Assembly (NCBI GenBank): GCA_036502965.1
Contig: DASXXT010000038.1
Location: 1 to 12,875 of the forward strand
Source: Roseiarcus sp036502965
GTDB taxonomy: Bacteria; Pseudomonadota; Alphaproteobacteria; Rhizobiales; Beijerinckiaceae
DNA: 12,875 bases
Direction: 5' to 3'
Below the pieces are notes generated by a model that searched no databases, was not told the origin of the DNA, and worked only from the letters and a program-made list of their open reading frames with translations. Both the position numbers and the translations under genes were made by a program. Below are positions 1-6,471 of the stretch, one piece after another. How positions within the stretch are numbered: the stretch's first letter is position 1; each line of letters starts with the position of its first letter.

Positions 1-1254
1 GCCCAGCGCCGGCAGAGCGGCGCGCACGGTTTCCGCGACGTAACTCGGCGCTAAGTGCGCGTAGTGCTTTTCCGTCATTCGCGTGTCGGCGTGACCGAGC
101 TGCACCGCGATGACGCCCATTGGAACGCCGCGCATCGCGAGCGACGACGCGTAGGTGTGGCGCAGAATGTGGAACGTCGCGGGCGGTTCGATCTTGGCGC
201 GCTCGCTCGCCGCCTCAAGCGGTCGTTGCTGATGCGACGGTCCCCACGTCTTGCCGTCGTCGCGGACGAAGATCGTGTCCCGCCCTACGCGGCCAGCCGT
301 CAGCCTCGCAAAGAGCGCCACGCCGTCCTCGGTGAGCGCGACATGGCGAGGCTTGCCCGCCTTGGAAATCTGGACAGTGATCGTCCCGGCGTAGTCGTTG
401 AAGTCGTTAGAGCGCATCCGCGTCAACTCGCCGTAGCGGCAACCCGTCAGCAACGCGGCACCGACTAGATCGCGGAAAGCGCCATCGCAGGCGTTAACGA
501 GCCTGCGGCATTCGTCATCCGAGAGGAAATGCACAATGGGCGCGTCGGCCTCGCGGAACGGCTTCACCTTCCGCCATGCGTCGTCGCTAGCGACGCGGCC
601 CTCGCGAAAAGCGTGGTTAAGCGCGGCCTTTAAGACGGTGAGCGTCCGGTTTGCGGTCGCCCGCCGCGCTCTCACGGCATCAGCGTCTTTGGCGTCGATC
701 GCCGTTTCCTTGCGGACTTTCCCGAGGCGGGGGGAACGGGTGAGCTTGGGCGCGGTTCCGAGGCCCGTGTGCCAATCTCGAATGCGCTTCGTCGTTAGCT
801 TCGTCACGTCCAACTCGCCGAGCGCGGGCAGGATGCGAACATCGGCGGCGGCCCGGTCCTTTGCCAGTCCCTTGGAGCCCCGCCGTTCGCGGTCGAAGAA
901 ATAGTCTTCGAGGGCCGTGGCGACTGTGTACGGGCCGTCCGGGAGCAGGACACCCCCCGCAATCTCTCTAGCCTTCCGCTCGAAGAATGCGCGTGCACGC
1001 GCTTGAGCTTTGGGAAAGCTGAATACCGTTAGTTCGTCCGCATCGCGCGCGTCGTCAGCCGCCCCAAGAGCCTCGTAATGTTGCTTCCCATCATCAGCGC
1101 GAAACCGCGCAATCCAAGTCCCCCCGTTCGCACCGCGTCGATAGCCGAGCGCGCAACCAGCGGAAATCGCCGTCCAATAAGGTTCGCGGCGCTCAGATAG
1201 TTTCACCCGAGCGGAGCGCGTGTCGATCTTTGCGTTTCGGACTGTGCGGGCCAT
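1..1254 (-). CDS. int: Tyrosine recombinase / phage-type integrase (C-terminal end beyond window)
   Basis: This site-specific recombinase would cut and rejoin DNA at the att sites to integrate or excise the element. The minus-strand frame is open for 418 codons from ATG at 1254 to the window edge. The N-terminal ~110 residues resemble an arm-binding region, and residues ~110-230 look like the SAM-like core-binding domain. The catalytic domain follows, with all expected residues: Arg273 (in TGCRYGEL), Lys298 (SKAGK), His362 and Arg365 (HILRHT), His388 (LGHAD) and the nucleophile Tyr398 (EKHYAHLAP). The tail after Tyr398 is about the usual length, so only a few C-terminal residues are probably missing. 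A purine-rich AAGAG lies about 8 nt before the ATG. The frame is uninterrupted, so it may be active, unlike most neighbours to the right. The family call is firm; phage versus integrative-element origin is open. Confidence 0.93.
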   Translation of the reverse strand, partial: MARTVRNAKIDTRSARVKLSERREPYWTAISAGCALGYRRGANGGTWIARFRADDGKQHYEALGAADDARDADELTVFSFPKAQARARAFFERKAREIAGGVLLPDGPYTVATALEDYFFDRERRGSKGLAKDRAAADVRILPALGELDVTKLTTKRIRDWHTGLGTAPKLTRSPRLGKVRKETAIDAKDADAVRARRATANRTLTVLKAALNHAFREGRVASDDAWRKVKPFREADAPIVHFLSDDECRRLVNACDGAFRDLVGAALLTGCRYGELTRMRSNDFNDYAGTITVQISKAGKPRHVALTEDGVALFARLTAGRVGRDTIFVRDDGKTWGPSHQQRPLEAASERAKIEPPATFHILRHTYASSLAMRGVPMGVIAVQLGHADTRMTEKHYAHLAPSYVAETVRAALPALG

Positions 1255-1276
1255 CGGAGCACTCTTAATCAAGTGC

Positions 1277-1297
1277 GTACGGAAAATGTACGGAAAA
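1277..1297. repeat. Tandem 10-bp direct repeats between integrase and attR
   Basis: GTACGGAAAA occurs twice, at 1277-1286 and 1288-1297, giving an 11-bp period, and a related GTACACGAAC follows at 1301-1310. The repeats lie 23 bp upstream of the integrase start and about 125 bp from the tRNA-derived core. Short direct repeats in this place are typical of arm-type integrase sites or excisionase sites. The function is inferred from position only. Confidence 0.4.
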
Positions 1298-1420
1298 CAT
1301 GTACACGAACGCCAGCGAACTTGCAAGGACGATAACAGCATGATTTTAAAACACTTAAAGGCGCTACCCAGTTCGCTGACGTCCGCCAAAGTGTGGGTTA
1401 TCCCTCTCTCACGGCGAAAA

Positions 1421-1449
1421 CAGGGGTTCGATTCCCCTTGGGAGCGCCA
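1421..1449 (+). other. attR core: tRNA 3'-end fragment
   Basis: A 5-bp stem AGGGG/CCCCT encloses the canonical T-loop TTCGATT (1422-1438). It is followed by a 7-nt acceptor 3' strand TGGGAGC (1439-1445), discriminator G (1446) and encoded CCA (1447-1449). No D-arm, anticodon arm or matching 5' acceptor strand GCTCCCA is present upstream, so this is a fragment and not a tRNA gene. Together with the adjacent integrase it marks the attachment site. The tRNA identity is not determinable; the G discriminator would fit Ser, Asn, Asp, Gln, Trp or some Arg tRNAs. Confidence 0.75.
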
Positions 1450-1737
1450 ACATAATCAACTGCTTAGCAAGTATCGACGGGAGTCTGTCCGATACATTGC
1501 TGACGAGGGCCACGGAGAAGCGTGGACAAACGCGATTGCCGCCGGCGATTTAGATTTGTTAAAAGAGATTGTCCAATTCACGCGCGCCTTGCGCTCCATG
1601 CCTGAGGCATGTTGCCCCCGATCCCGGCTCTTAGAGCGACGGTTCAGACTAACTAGAGAGACGGTTCAGAACAACTGGCTGATATTAGCGGTGCTCAGGG
1701 AGGAATCGAAACCACCTACCCGCGATTTTCAGTTGGC
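1450..1737. other. Unassigned stretch between attR and IS481 remnant
   Basis: No gene is recognised here. From about 1470 to 1620 the plus strand reads as a plausible helical protein fragment (containing EAWTNAIAAGDLDLLKEIV) with lower GC than its surroundings, but no start or family can be assigned. An 11-bp direct repeat, GACGGTTCAGA, occurs at 1638-1648 and 1660-1670 (22-bp period). The minus strand at 1690-1733 vaguely resembles a tRNA 3' half but does not fold correctly. Confidence 0.3.
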
Positions 1738-2283
1738 GCGCTTGCTGTTGCAGGCTGTCCATGCCCGGCGGGCGGGTTGCCTCTTTCTTGAGCGTGAGAT
1801 GCATGCGCTCATGGCGACCGTTTTGTTGCGGATTCCTGGCTTGATCCGCTCGATAGCGATGGCCCCGTCTGGGCCACCAGACGGAGAGTTTGGAGAGGTT
1901 GAACAAGGCATTCGGGCTGGCGAAGGGCGCGCCGTTGTCGGATCGGATAGCCTCCGGCAGGCCGCGCTCCTGGAAAAGCTGCTCGAACCCGGTGATCGCG
2001 AGGTCTTCGCGGATCGATTCGAGCGCCTCACAAGCAGAAGGTGGCGCGAGGCATCGTTGATGACGGTCAGCGGGTAGCAGTAACGCCCGTCGCCCAGCTT
2101 GAACTCGCCTTTGAAATCGGCGCACCAAAGCCCGGTCGGCGCCTCGAGCCCATGCTCCTTGTACCGATCGAAGATCTTGTAGCCGGTCTTCCGCGAGACG
2201 CCGAACTCCCGACAGACATCCGTCATCGCCTCGCCATCCAAAAGTCGGGCGACAAATCGCAGCCGCCTCCGGGTATGCTTTAG
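1738..2283 (-). pseudogene. IS481-family transposase remnant, internally deleted and frameshifted
   Basis: This is a remnant of a DDE transposase. Reading from 2283 downward, the N-terminal helix-turn-helix part is clear (RLRFVARLLDGEAMTDVCREFGVSRKTGYKIFDRYKEHGLEA). It jumps straight into the first part of the catalytic core (LWCADFKGEFKLGDGRYCYPLTV, first Asp present), so the linker normally between HGLEALT and LWCADF, roughly 80 residues in family members I recall, is deleted. The rest is spread over two frames: CEALESIREDLAITGFEQLF and the RSDNGAPF block (second Asp) are in one, AIAIERIKPG shifts to another, and NGRHERMHLTLKKEA (with the catalytic Glu) returns. The C-terminus stops matching after QQQAR near 1738. 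The start is also missing. No terminal inverted repeats could be assigned. It is certainly inactive. Confidence 0.85.
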
Positions 2284-2638
2284 GGTAACGCAGTTGCGAA
2301 CAGACCGGCTAACACCTAATCTCTATGTCGCCGCCTGCTTGAGTAGAAAATGTTCGGTGCGTGTTCGGACACTGCCAGAACGAAGCGAAAGTGGTCGAAC
2401 GCATCTGCGTACATGAAGTTGAAGCGTCCATTCTTAAAGGGTAGCTCGGGTCACCATGCCGCACGAGCCGTTGCGGGTTAGGTTGAAGGTGGGCGCTCTA
2501 ATACCCGCCGGGTAGGAAAAGCCGAGGTTCAGGTACTGCGCTGCGCCATACCGCGGTCGGCCGACGGCCCGGTATCGCTGGCCTCGAGACGGCAGTAGCC
2601 GACGGTGATGTTGGGAGGATCGATGAAGGTTTTCTGCT
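2284..2638. other. Gene-free stretch, no recognised content
   Basis: No start codon, ribosome site and protein family fit together here. On the minus strand short pieces look coding-like (TFIDPPNITVGYCRLEAS around 2575-2635, YLNLGFSYPAGIRAPTFNL around 2480-2540) but they are in different frames and I do not recognise either. A short inverted repeat, GTGT-N4-ACAC, lies near 2360. It is best read as scrambled debris between two insertion sequences. Confidence 0.4.
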
Positions 2639-2713
2639 GCGCAGGCTCGCGCCGGCGGCCTCGATCGCCTGTCTAACGCCATGGACCTTGTGCGCGGACA
2701 GGTTGATGATGGG
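2639..2713 (-). pseudogene. Sliver of an IS630-type (Tc1/mariner-like) transposase
   Basis: The minus strand encodes NLSAHKVHGVRQAIEAAGA. This matches the conserved block of IS630-family DDE transposases that follows the second Asp (typically DNLSxHK...VRxAIEAAGA, then LPPYSPDFNPIE). Here the expected LPPYSPD block is absent and the reading continues into unrelated sequence, and the preceding Asp is replaced (VNPIINLS). Only about 25 residues survive. The call rests on this single motif. Confidence 0.55.
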
Positions 2714-2781
2714 GTTGACGCCCCTGACGGCATCGCTGCGTCAAAGTGGTGTCGTTGATCGTCACTTGAACGGAGGCGTCC

Positions 2782-3766
2782 ATGTCGGAAGTTAGCACGA
2801 TCGGTTTGGATCTGGCGAAGAACGTGTTCCAGATGTATGGCGCGAATGCATCAGGAGCTGTGGTCTTCCGCAAGAAACTTCGCCGCGATCGGGTGCTCAG
2901 GTTTTCTTGCCGCGCAGCCGGCTTGCACGGTCGCCATAGAGACCTGCGCCAGAGCCATTACTGGGGGCGCGAGATCGCGAAGCTGGGGCACGTGGTCCGG
3001 CTCATCGCGCCATACTACGTGAAGCCGTTCGTCAAACGGCAGAAGAATGATGCGGCCGATGCGGAAGCAATCTGCGAAGCCACACAGCGGCCGACTATGC
3101 GTTTCGTGACGGTGAAGGGCGAGGAGCAGCAGGCTACCGCCGTTGTGTTCCGCGCTCGTGATCTTCTGGTCTGTCAGCGGACCCAAATCATCAATGTGAT
3201 CCGCGGCCATCTGGCTGAGTTCGGGATGGTGGTCGCAAAGGGCCCTTTTCATGTCGCCAGGCTCGTGGCGGTGATCGAGGACAATCACACCCGGCGTTCC
3301 CGCGATGGCCCGGCCAATCCTGCGCCTGCTCCCAGAACAACTGAGGTCACTGGACGAGAGGTGGTTCTGCTGGACCGGGAGCTCGCGCGGCGCGCCAATG
3401 AGGACGCCGAAGCCAAGCGGCTGACGACGATTCCCGGAATAGGCCTGATCACGGCGACAGCGCTCGTTGCATTGGCGCCGGCAGCTCAGGCCATCAAGAG
3501 AGGACGCGACTTTGCGGCATGGCTGGGGCTCACGCCGCTGCGGCGCTCCACGGGCGGAAAGCAGAAGCTCGGCGAGACCTCCCGTAGGGGCGAACGAACC
3601 CTGCGCCGACTGCTGATCATCGGAGCGAGCGCGACCGTGCGCTGGGCAATGCGTATGGGCTCAACACGGCCATGGCTTGCGCGCATGCTGAAGCGCAAGC
3701 CGCCCATGCTGGTGATCGTCGCTCTCGCCAACAAGATGGCGCGCACCGCCTGGGCATTGATGGCGG
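2782..3766 (+). pseudogene. IS110/IS1111-family transposase with compensated frameshifts
   Basis: Members of this family are DEDD transposases guided by a bridge RNA. ATG at 2782 follows a GGAGG-like site (ACGGAGGCGTCC). The N-terminal RuvC-like part has GLDLAKNVFQ (first Asp), KNDAADAEAI (Asp pair) and a LLVCQRTQIINVIRGHLAE helix. The C-terminal part has TTIPGIGLITATALVAL and GRDFAAWLGLTPLRRSTGGKQKLG, the usual Tnp2 block. Two stretches are out of frame and return to it. Around 2900-2953 the true reading FLAAQPACTVAIETCARA, including the catalytic Glu, is one frame off. Around 3292-3360 GVPAMARPILRLLPEQLRSLDER is likewise displaced. The protein therefore lacks its Glu motif and is probably dead. 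The expected C-terminus (NKMARTAWALMA) is cut at 3765, where another transposase begins. No bridge RNA could be delimited. Confidence 0.85.
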
Positions 3767-4228
3767 TCGAAAGACCATCTCGACGCCCATCGCCTGGCCG
3801 ACGGCGCGAGCCGTCGCTTCGCCAACGACAAGTGCGGGCGCAAGGCGTTCGTGAAGTGGTTTGTGCAGACGGCTGTCCAGCGCGCGGTCTTCCGGCCGAC
3901 CGGCCCCTATCACCGCGCCTTCGAGCGCGCCTTGGGCGCGGCGGGCGTTCCCTTCGTCAAGGTCAATCCCCGTCAGGCCCGCCGCTTCGCCGAGGCGATC
4001 GGCAATCTGGCCAAGACCGACCGCCTGGATGCGGCGATGCTGGCGCGCATGGGTGCAATGCTGGAGCTTAAGACGCGGCCGCCTCGGAGCGAAGCCCTGC
4101 TTGAACTCAAGGAGCTTTACCTCGCTCGCGAGGCCCAGGTGAAAGACCGCGCCGCCGCCAAGAACCGCGGCAAGGTCCTTGCCGCGGTTCTTGGCGGCGG
4201 CGCGGTGCCCTTCGGCCAATGCATGTAG
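3767..4228 (+). pseudogene. Second IS110-family transposase, N-terminal domain fragment
   Basis: This fragment begins abruptly at SKDHLDAHRLADG, missing the first few residues (normally ending in the DVSKD catalytic Asp context), one frame away from the end of the preceding transposase. It continues through KWFVQTAVQRAVFRPTG, GVPFVKVNPRQARRFAEAIGNLAKTDRLDAAMLARM (the Asp-Asp motif of the DEDD domain) and LLELKELYLAREAQVKDRAAAKNRGKVL. The frame then enters the second arm of a perfect palindrome and stops at 4226-4228. The whole C-terminal Tnp2 domain is absent. It belongs to a different IS110 subgroup from its upstream neighbour, with a distinct VNPRQARRFAEA/LAKTD motif. So this is a chimera of two elements, not one long gene. 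Confidence 0.8.
4146..4206. repeat. Perfect 61-nt palindrome (30-bp arms, 1-nt centre)
   Basis: Positions 4146-4175 and 4177-4206 are exact reverse complements around a single T at 4176; identity ends at both outer edges. The left arm is ordinary transposase coding sequence (DRAAAKNRGK in frame), so the right arm looks like a fold-back copy of it. There is no T-run after it, so it is not a standard terminator. It is more likely the scar of an inverted duplication or the join of two inverted IS110 copies. Confidence 0.85.
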
Positions 4229-4278
4229 GAGACGTGCGCACCGCGTGAACGCCATCAACGAATCCATCTTCTACTTGG

Positions 4279-4562
4279 TTAGAATGGGTTTGTCGTTGGC
4301 CGTGACGCGTAGCCGATAGCGCTCGCCGCAGTGGAGAGGATCGCTTCCGGGCCGCCTGCGAGTAGTTCAAGGTCAGCGTCCAACCGGTCCTCATGTTTAT
4401 CGAGCAAACGGCGTGGCGACCGCTTCGGGCAAAGGGAGCGGAAGCGGCAGTTTCGACCTTGTCCAGATGGGCCCCCAGGCGCGAAAGGATATTCTCGATC
4501 TGTCGGTTTGCGGCGAAGAGTGATGCTTCGACGACCAGGAGCCGTCGTTCTCTCTTCCGCGC
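4279..4562 (-). other. Unrecognised degenerate coding-like sequence
   Basis: On the minus strand, 4562-4400 reads as a coiled-coil-like segment (RLLVVEASLFAANRQIENIL followed by SRLGAHLDKVE). A different frame then carries LLDKHEDRLDADLELLAGGPEA down to about 4310. No single frame spans both, there is no convincing start, and I do not recognise the family. It is probably a frameshifted remnant; treat it as unassigned. Confidence 0.25.
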
Positions 4563-4775
4563 AGAAAATCAATCTGCTGACGAACACCGGTTATGTCATC
4601 ACCCTCGCAGCCAGCGGGGCGCGTTCAATACCGGCGCGGCGCCGTTCACCAGGGCGGGCATGGCCCTGATCGACCCCTACCTCGCGCTCGATTCCTCCGT
4701 GATGCTGGTCGGTCTCGTCGGTTTCGGCTACACGGGCTATCGAGCGTCCCGCGGACCAGCCGCATCTGCGTGTAA
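4562..4775 (+). pseudogene. Possible remnant of a PEP-CTERM exported protein
   Basis: The plus strand reads KINLLTNTGYVITLAASGA. After a one-frame shift near 4618 it continues as FNTGAAPFTRAGMALIDPYLALD, followed by a hydrophobic tail SSVMLVGLVGFGYTGYRASR (about 4693-4752) with strong GC at third codon positions. The tail matches the form of PEP-CTERM sorting signals in alphaproteobacteria (PEPxxWxMMLxGFxGLGxxGYR plus basic residues), which are handled by an exosortase. The PEP residues themselves are not present where expected, and the frame does not stop soon after the basic cluster. So this is a degenerate gene at best; no upstream start or signal peptide was found. The rest of the interval, to 4957, shows nothing recognisable. 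Confidence 0.35.
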
Positions 4776-4957
4776 GGAGAGGGAAAGATCAGCTGCATGG
4801 CCGCGTCGGCGAGCCGTTTTCGGTTTGCCGGCGGGGTGTAGTGCATCGCTTGAGAGCCGAGGCAGAAAAGCCGGCCCGAATGCACTGATGCTCGGGTCTA
4901 GCCTGGCTTGGGGGCGGTCGCGGAGACACCCAGGTTCATTGGCTCACTCGGCCTAGC

Positions 4958-5644
4958 CTACAAGGGATCGTCGGTAACACGCAATAGTGCTTCGCAGGCC
5001 TCAATGAGCTCATCGAAATGCGAGATCACCCGGTCCGGTCCAAGTTCCTTGACCGGGACCTCGGTATAGCCGAAGTCGACCGCGATCACCCGAACGCCGG
5101 CGGCGCGGGCAGTCTTGATGTCCGTGCCCGAATCCCCGACCATGATTGCGCGTTCGCTCGCGCCGTCGGACGCGGCGATGGTCTCAAGAAGCGGCTTGGC
5201 GTCCGGCTTGCCGACCCCGAACGTGTCCTGGCCACAGACGAAGGCGAAACGGTCGGCGATCCCGAGTCTTGTGATTAGGAGCTTGGCCGAGCTTTCGATC
5301 TTGTTGGTGCAGACCGCCTGCCGCCAGCCGGCGCGCGCGAAGGCCGCAAGCGTCTTGTCGACGCCTGGATAGAGCCGGGTGCGATCGACGATATGGGCGT
5401 TGTAATGCTCAAGATAGTCGGCGAACAACGCCTCGATGGTCTCCGGGCGAAGGGTCTTGCCCGAAGCGGCGAAGCCGCGCTTGATCAGCGCCCGCCCGCC
5501 AGCCCCAAGTAGTGAGCCGGCGCTTTCCACTGGCAACGGCGCAAAGCCTTCCCTCGCCAACAGCCAATTGAGCGCGGCCACCAAGTCCTCGGCCGTGTCG
5601 GCGAGCGTGCCGTCGAGGTCATAGACAACGGTTGGAGCGAGCAT
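4958..5644 (-). CDS. gph: Phosphoglycolate phosphatase, HAD superfamily
   Basis: It hydrolyses 2-phosphoglycolate to glycolate, a cytosolic clean-up step after oxygenase activity or DNA 3'-end repair; close HAD relatives act on other small phosphomonoesters. The product is 228 aa, normal for Gph. All four HAD motifs are seen: YDLDGTL (nucleophile Asp9 and Asp11), VCTNK (Thr113), GKPDAKP (Lys145) and MVGDSGTD (Asp170, Asp175), with a helical cap between motifs I and II. The ATG at 5644 is chosen because it directly precedes APTVVYDLDG and lies 5 nt after the ymdB stop; the same frame is open upstream but that is the antisense reading through ymdB. It is the last gene of the 6S-fau-ymdB-gph unit. 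Immediately beyond it the IS-rich debris begins. Confidence 0.92.
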   Translation of the reverse strand: MLAPTVVYDLDGTLADTAEDLVAALNWLLAREGFAPLPVESAGSLLGAGGRALIKRGFAASGKTLRPETIEALFADYLEHYNAHIVDRTRLYPGVDKTLAAFARAGWRQAVCTNKIESSAKLLITRLGIADRFAFVCGQDTFGVGKPDAKPLLETIAASDGASERAIMVGDSGTDIKTARAAGVRVIAVDFGYTEVPVKELGPDRVISHFDELIEACEALLRVTDDPL

Positions 5645-5649
5645 CGCGA

Positions 5650-6471
5650 TCAGTTCCAGAAATTGGGCTCGGCGGGCTCGAGAAGACCGCCAATCCTGAC
5701 CGGCGCAATGGCTTTGGTCAGGCCGTCGGGGCCGATCTCCGCTGCGATGGCGCACAGTGTCGCCGGCCCCAGCGCCGGCTCGAAGCGGCCGGAGGGAATG
5801 CGGAGCGTGAACCGGCGCAGCGGCTCGTCCTTTTCCATGCCGATCACCGAATCGTAGTCGCCGGTCATGCCGACGTCGCTGATGAAGCCGGTTCCTCCGG
5901 CGAGGATGCGGTGGTCGGCGCTGGGGGTATGGGTGTGGGTGCCAACCATGAGACTCGCCTTGCCGTCGACGAAATGGCCGAACGCCCATTTCTCGCTCGT
6001 CGCTTCAGCGTGGAAGTCGATAACTGAGGCGTCGCACGTCTCGCCGAGCGGACAGGCGCCGAGCTCGCGCTTGACGGCCGCGAAAGGATCGTCAAGCGCA
6101 TCCATGAAGACGCGCCCAAGTACGTTGACGATGAGCAGCCGCGCCCCCTTCGCGCTCTCGACCAAGACCGCGCCCCGCCCCGGCGTGCCCGGGGGGAAAT
6201 TGACCGGACGGATCAAGCGTGGCTGGCGCTCGATGAAGACAAGAGCCTCGCGCTGATCGAAGGCGTGATTGCCGAGCGTCACGGCGTCGACGCCGACGGC
6301 CAGGAATTCCTCGAGCAGGGGCTCGGTGAGGCCGAAGCCGCCCGCCGCGTTCTCGCCATTGACGACGACGAAATCGAGTCTCCAGCGGGCGCGCAAAATG
6401 GGAACCTGCTCGAGGACGGCGACACGCCCCGACCGCCCAACGACATCGCCGATGAACAGCAAACGGATCAT
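5650..6471 (-). CDS. ymdB: YmdB-type metallophosphoesterase (TIGR00282 family)
   Basis: It belongs to the calcineurin-like phosphoesterases related to Bacillus YmdB, for which 2',3'-cyclic nucleotide phosphodiesterase activity has been reported; its role in alphaproteobacteria is not established. The 273-aa product has the di-metal ligands in order: Asp9 (FIGDVVGR), Glu40 and Asn41 (VNGENAAGG), Asn68 and His69 (LGNHAFD), His154/Glu156 (IDFHAEATSEK), and His179/His181 (GTHTHTPSADH), followed by the family-typical DVGMTGDYDSVIGM. Length is close to the family norm. Its ATG overlaps the fau stop by 4 nt (ATGA), implying translational coupling, and gph starts 5 nt after its stop. There is no signal peptide, so it is cytosolic. 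Confidence 0.92.
   Translation of the reverse strand: MIRLLFIGDVVGRSGRVAVLEQVPILRARWRLDFVVVNGENAAGGFGLTEPLLEEFLAVGVDAVTLGNHAFDQREALVFIERQPRLIRPVNFPPGTPGRGAVLVESAKGARLLIVNVLGRVFMDALDDPFAAVKRELGACPLGETCDASVIDFHAEATSEKWAFGHFVDGKASLMVGTHTHTPSADHRILAGGTGFISDVGMTGDYDSVIGMEKDEPLRRFTLRIPSGRFEPALGPATLCAIAAEIGPDGLTKAIAPVRIGGLLEPAEPNFWN

Larger units (their letters stand above)
1..1449. mobile_element. Right end of a tRNA-integrated genomic island or prophage
   Basis: Three things seen together define this end: a tyrosine recombinase gene at 1-1254 reading leftward, tandem short repeats just behind its start (1277-1297), and an isolated tRNA 3' end at 1421-1449. Elements that insert into tRNA genes normally carry the integrase next to one att site and leave a copy of the tRNA 3' end at the distal junction. 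Because the tRNA body is absent here, this copy is attR. The intact tRNA, attL and the cargo should lie left of the window. The island type (phage or integrative element) cannot be told from what is visible. Confidence 0.7.

Noticed and set aside
1361..1449. Whether 1361-1449 is a complete tRNA (GGCGCTACCCA near 1361 is almost complementary to TGGGAGCGCC)
   Set aside because: The pairing needs a bulge and extends past normal acceptor length, and no D-arm or anticodon arm can be drawn between.
1690..1733. Minus-strand stretch resembling a tRNA 3' half (CTGAAAATC loop, TTTCGATTCC, ending GAGCACC)
   Set aside because: The anticodon stem does not pair, the T-loop has an extra base with mismatches in its stem, and there is no proper discriminator-CCA. 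At most a degraded att scar.
1220..2077. Plus-strand open frame of 285 codons spanning attR
   Set aside because: It runs from the antisense of the integrase through the att site and into the antisense of the IS481 remnant; no conserved protein could have that layout. Only the patch near 1470-1620 might be coding.
3767..4071. Continuation of the first IS110 frame to give a 429-residue protein
   Set aside because: After 3765 the frame becomes an Arg/Pro-rich shadow of the second transposase, whose true reading is one frame over.
3617..4267. Minus-strand open frame of 216 codons opposite the IS110 fusion
   Set aside because: Entirely antisense to recognised transposase sequence; the apparent repetition of AAAKNRGK in it is caused by the palindrome.
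5645..5989. Possible N-terminal extension of the phosphoglycolate phosphatase to 343 residues
   Set aside because: The extra residues are the off-frame reading of the ymdB 3' end; the HAD nucleophile motif begins right after the ATG at 5644.
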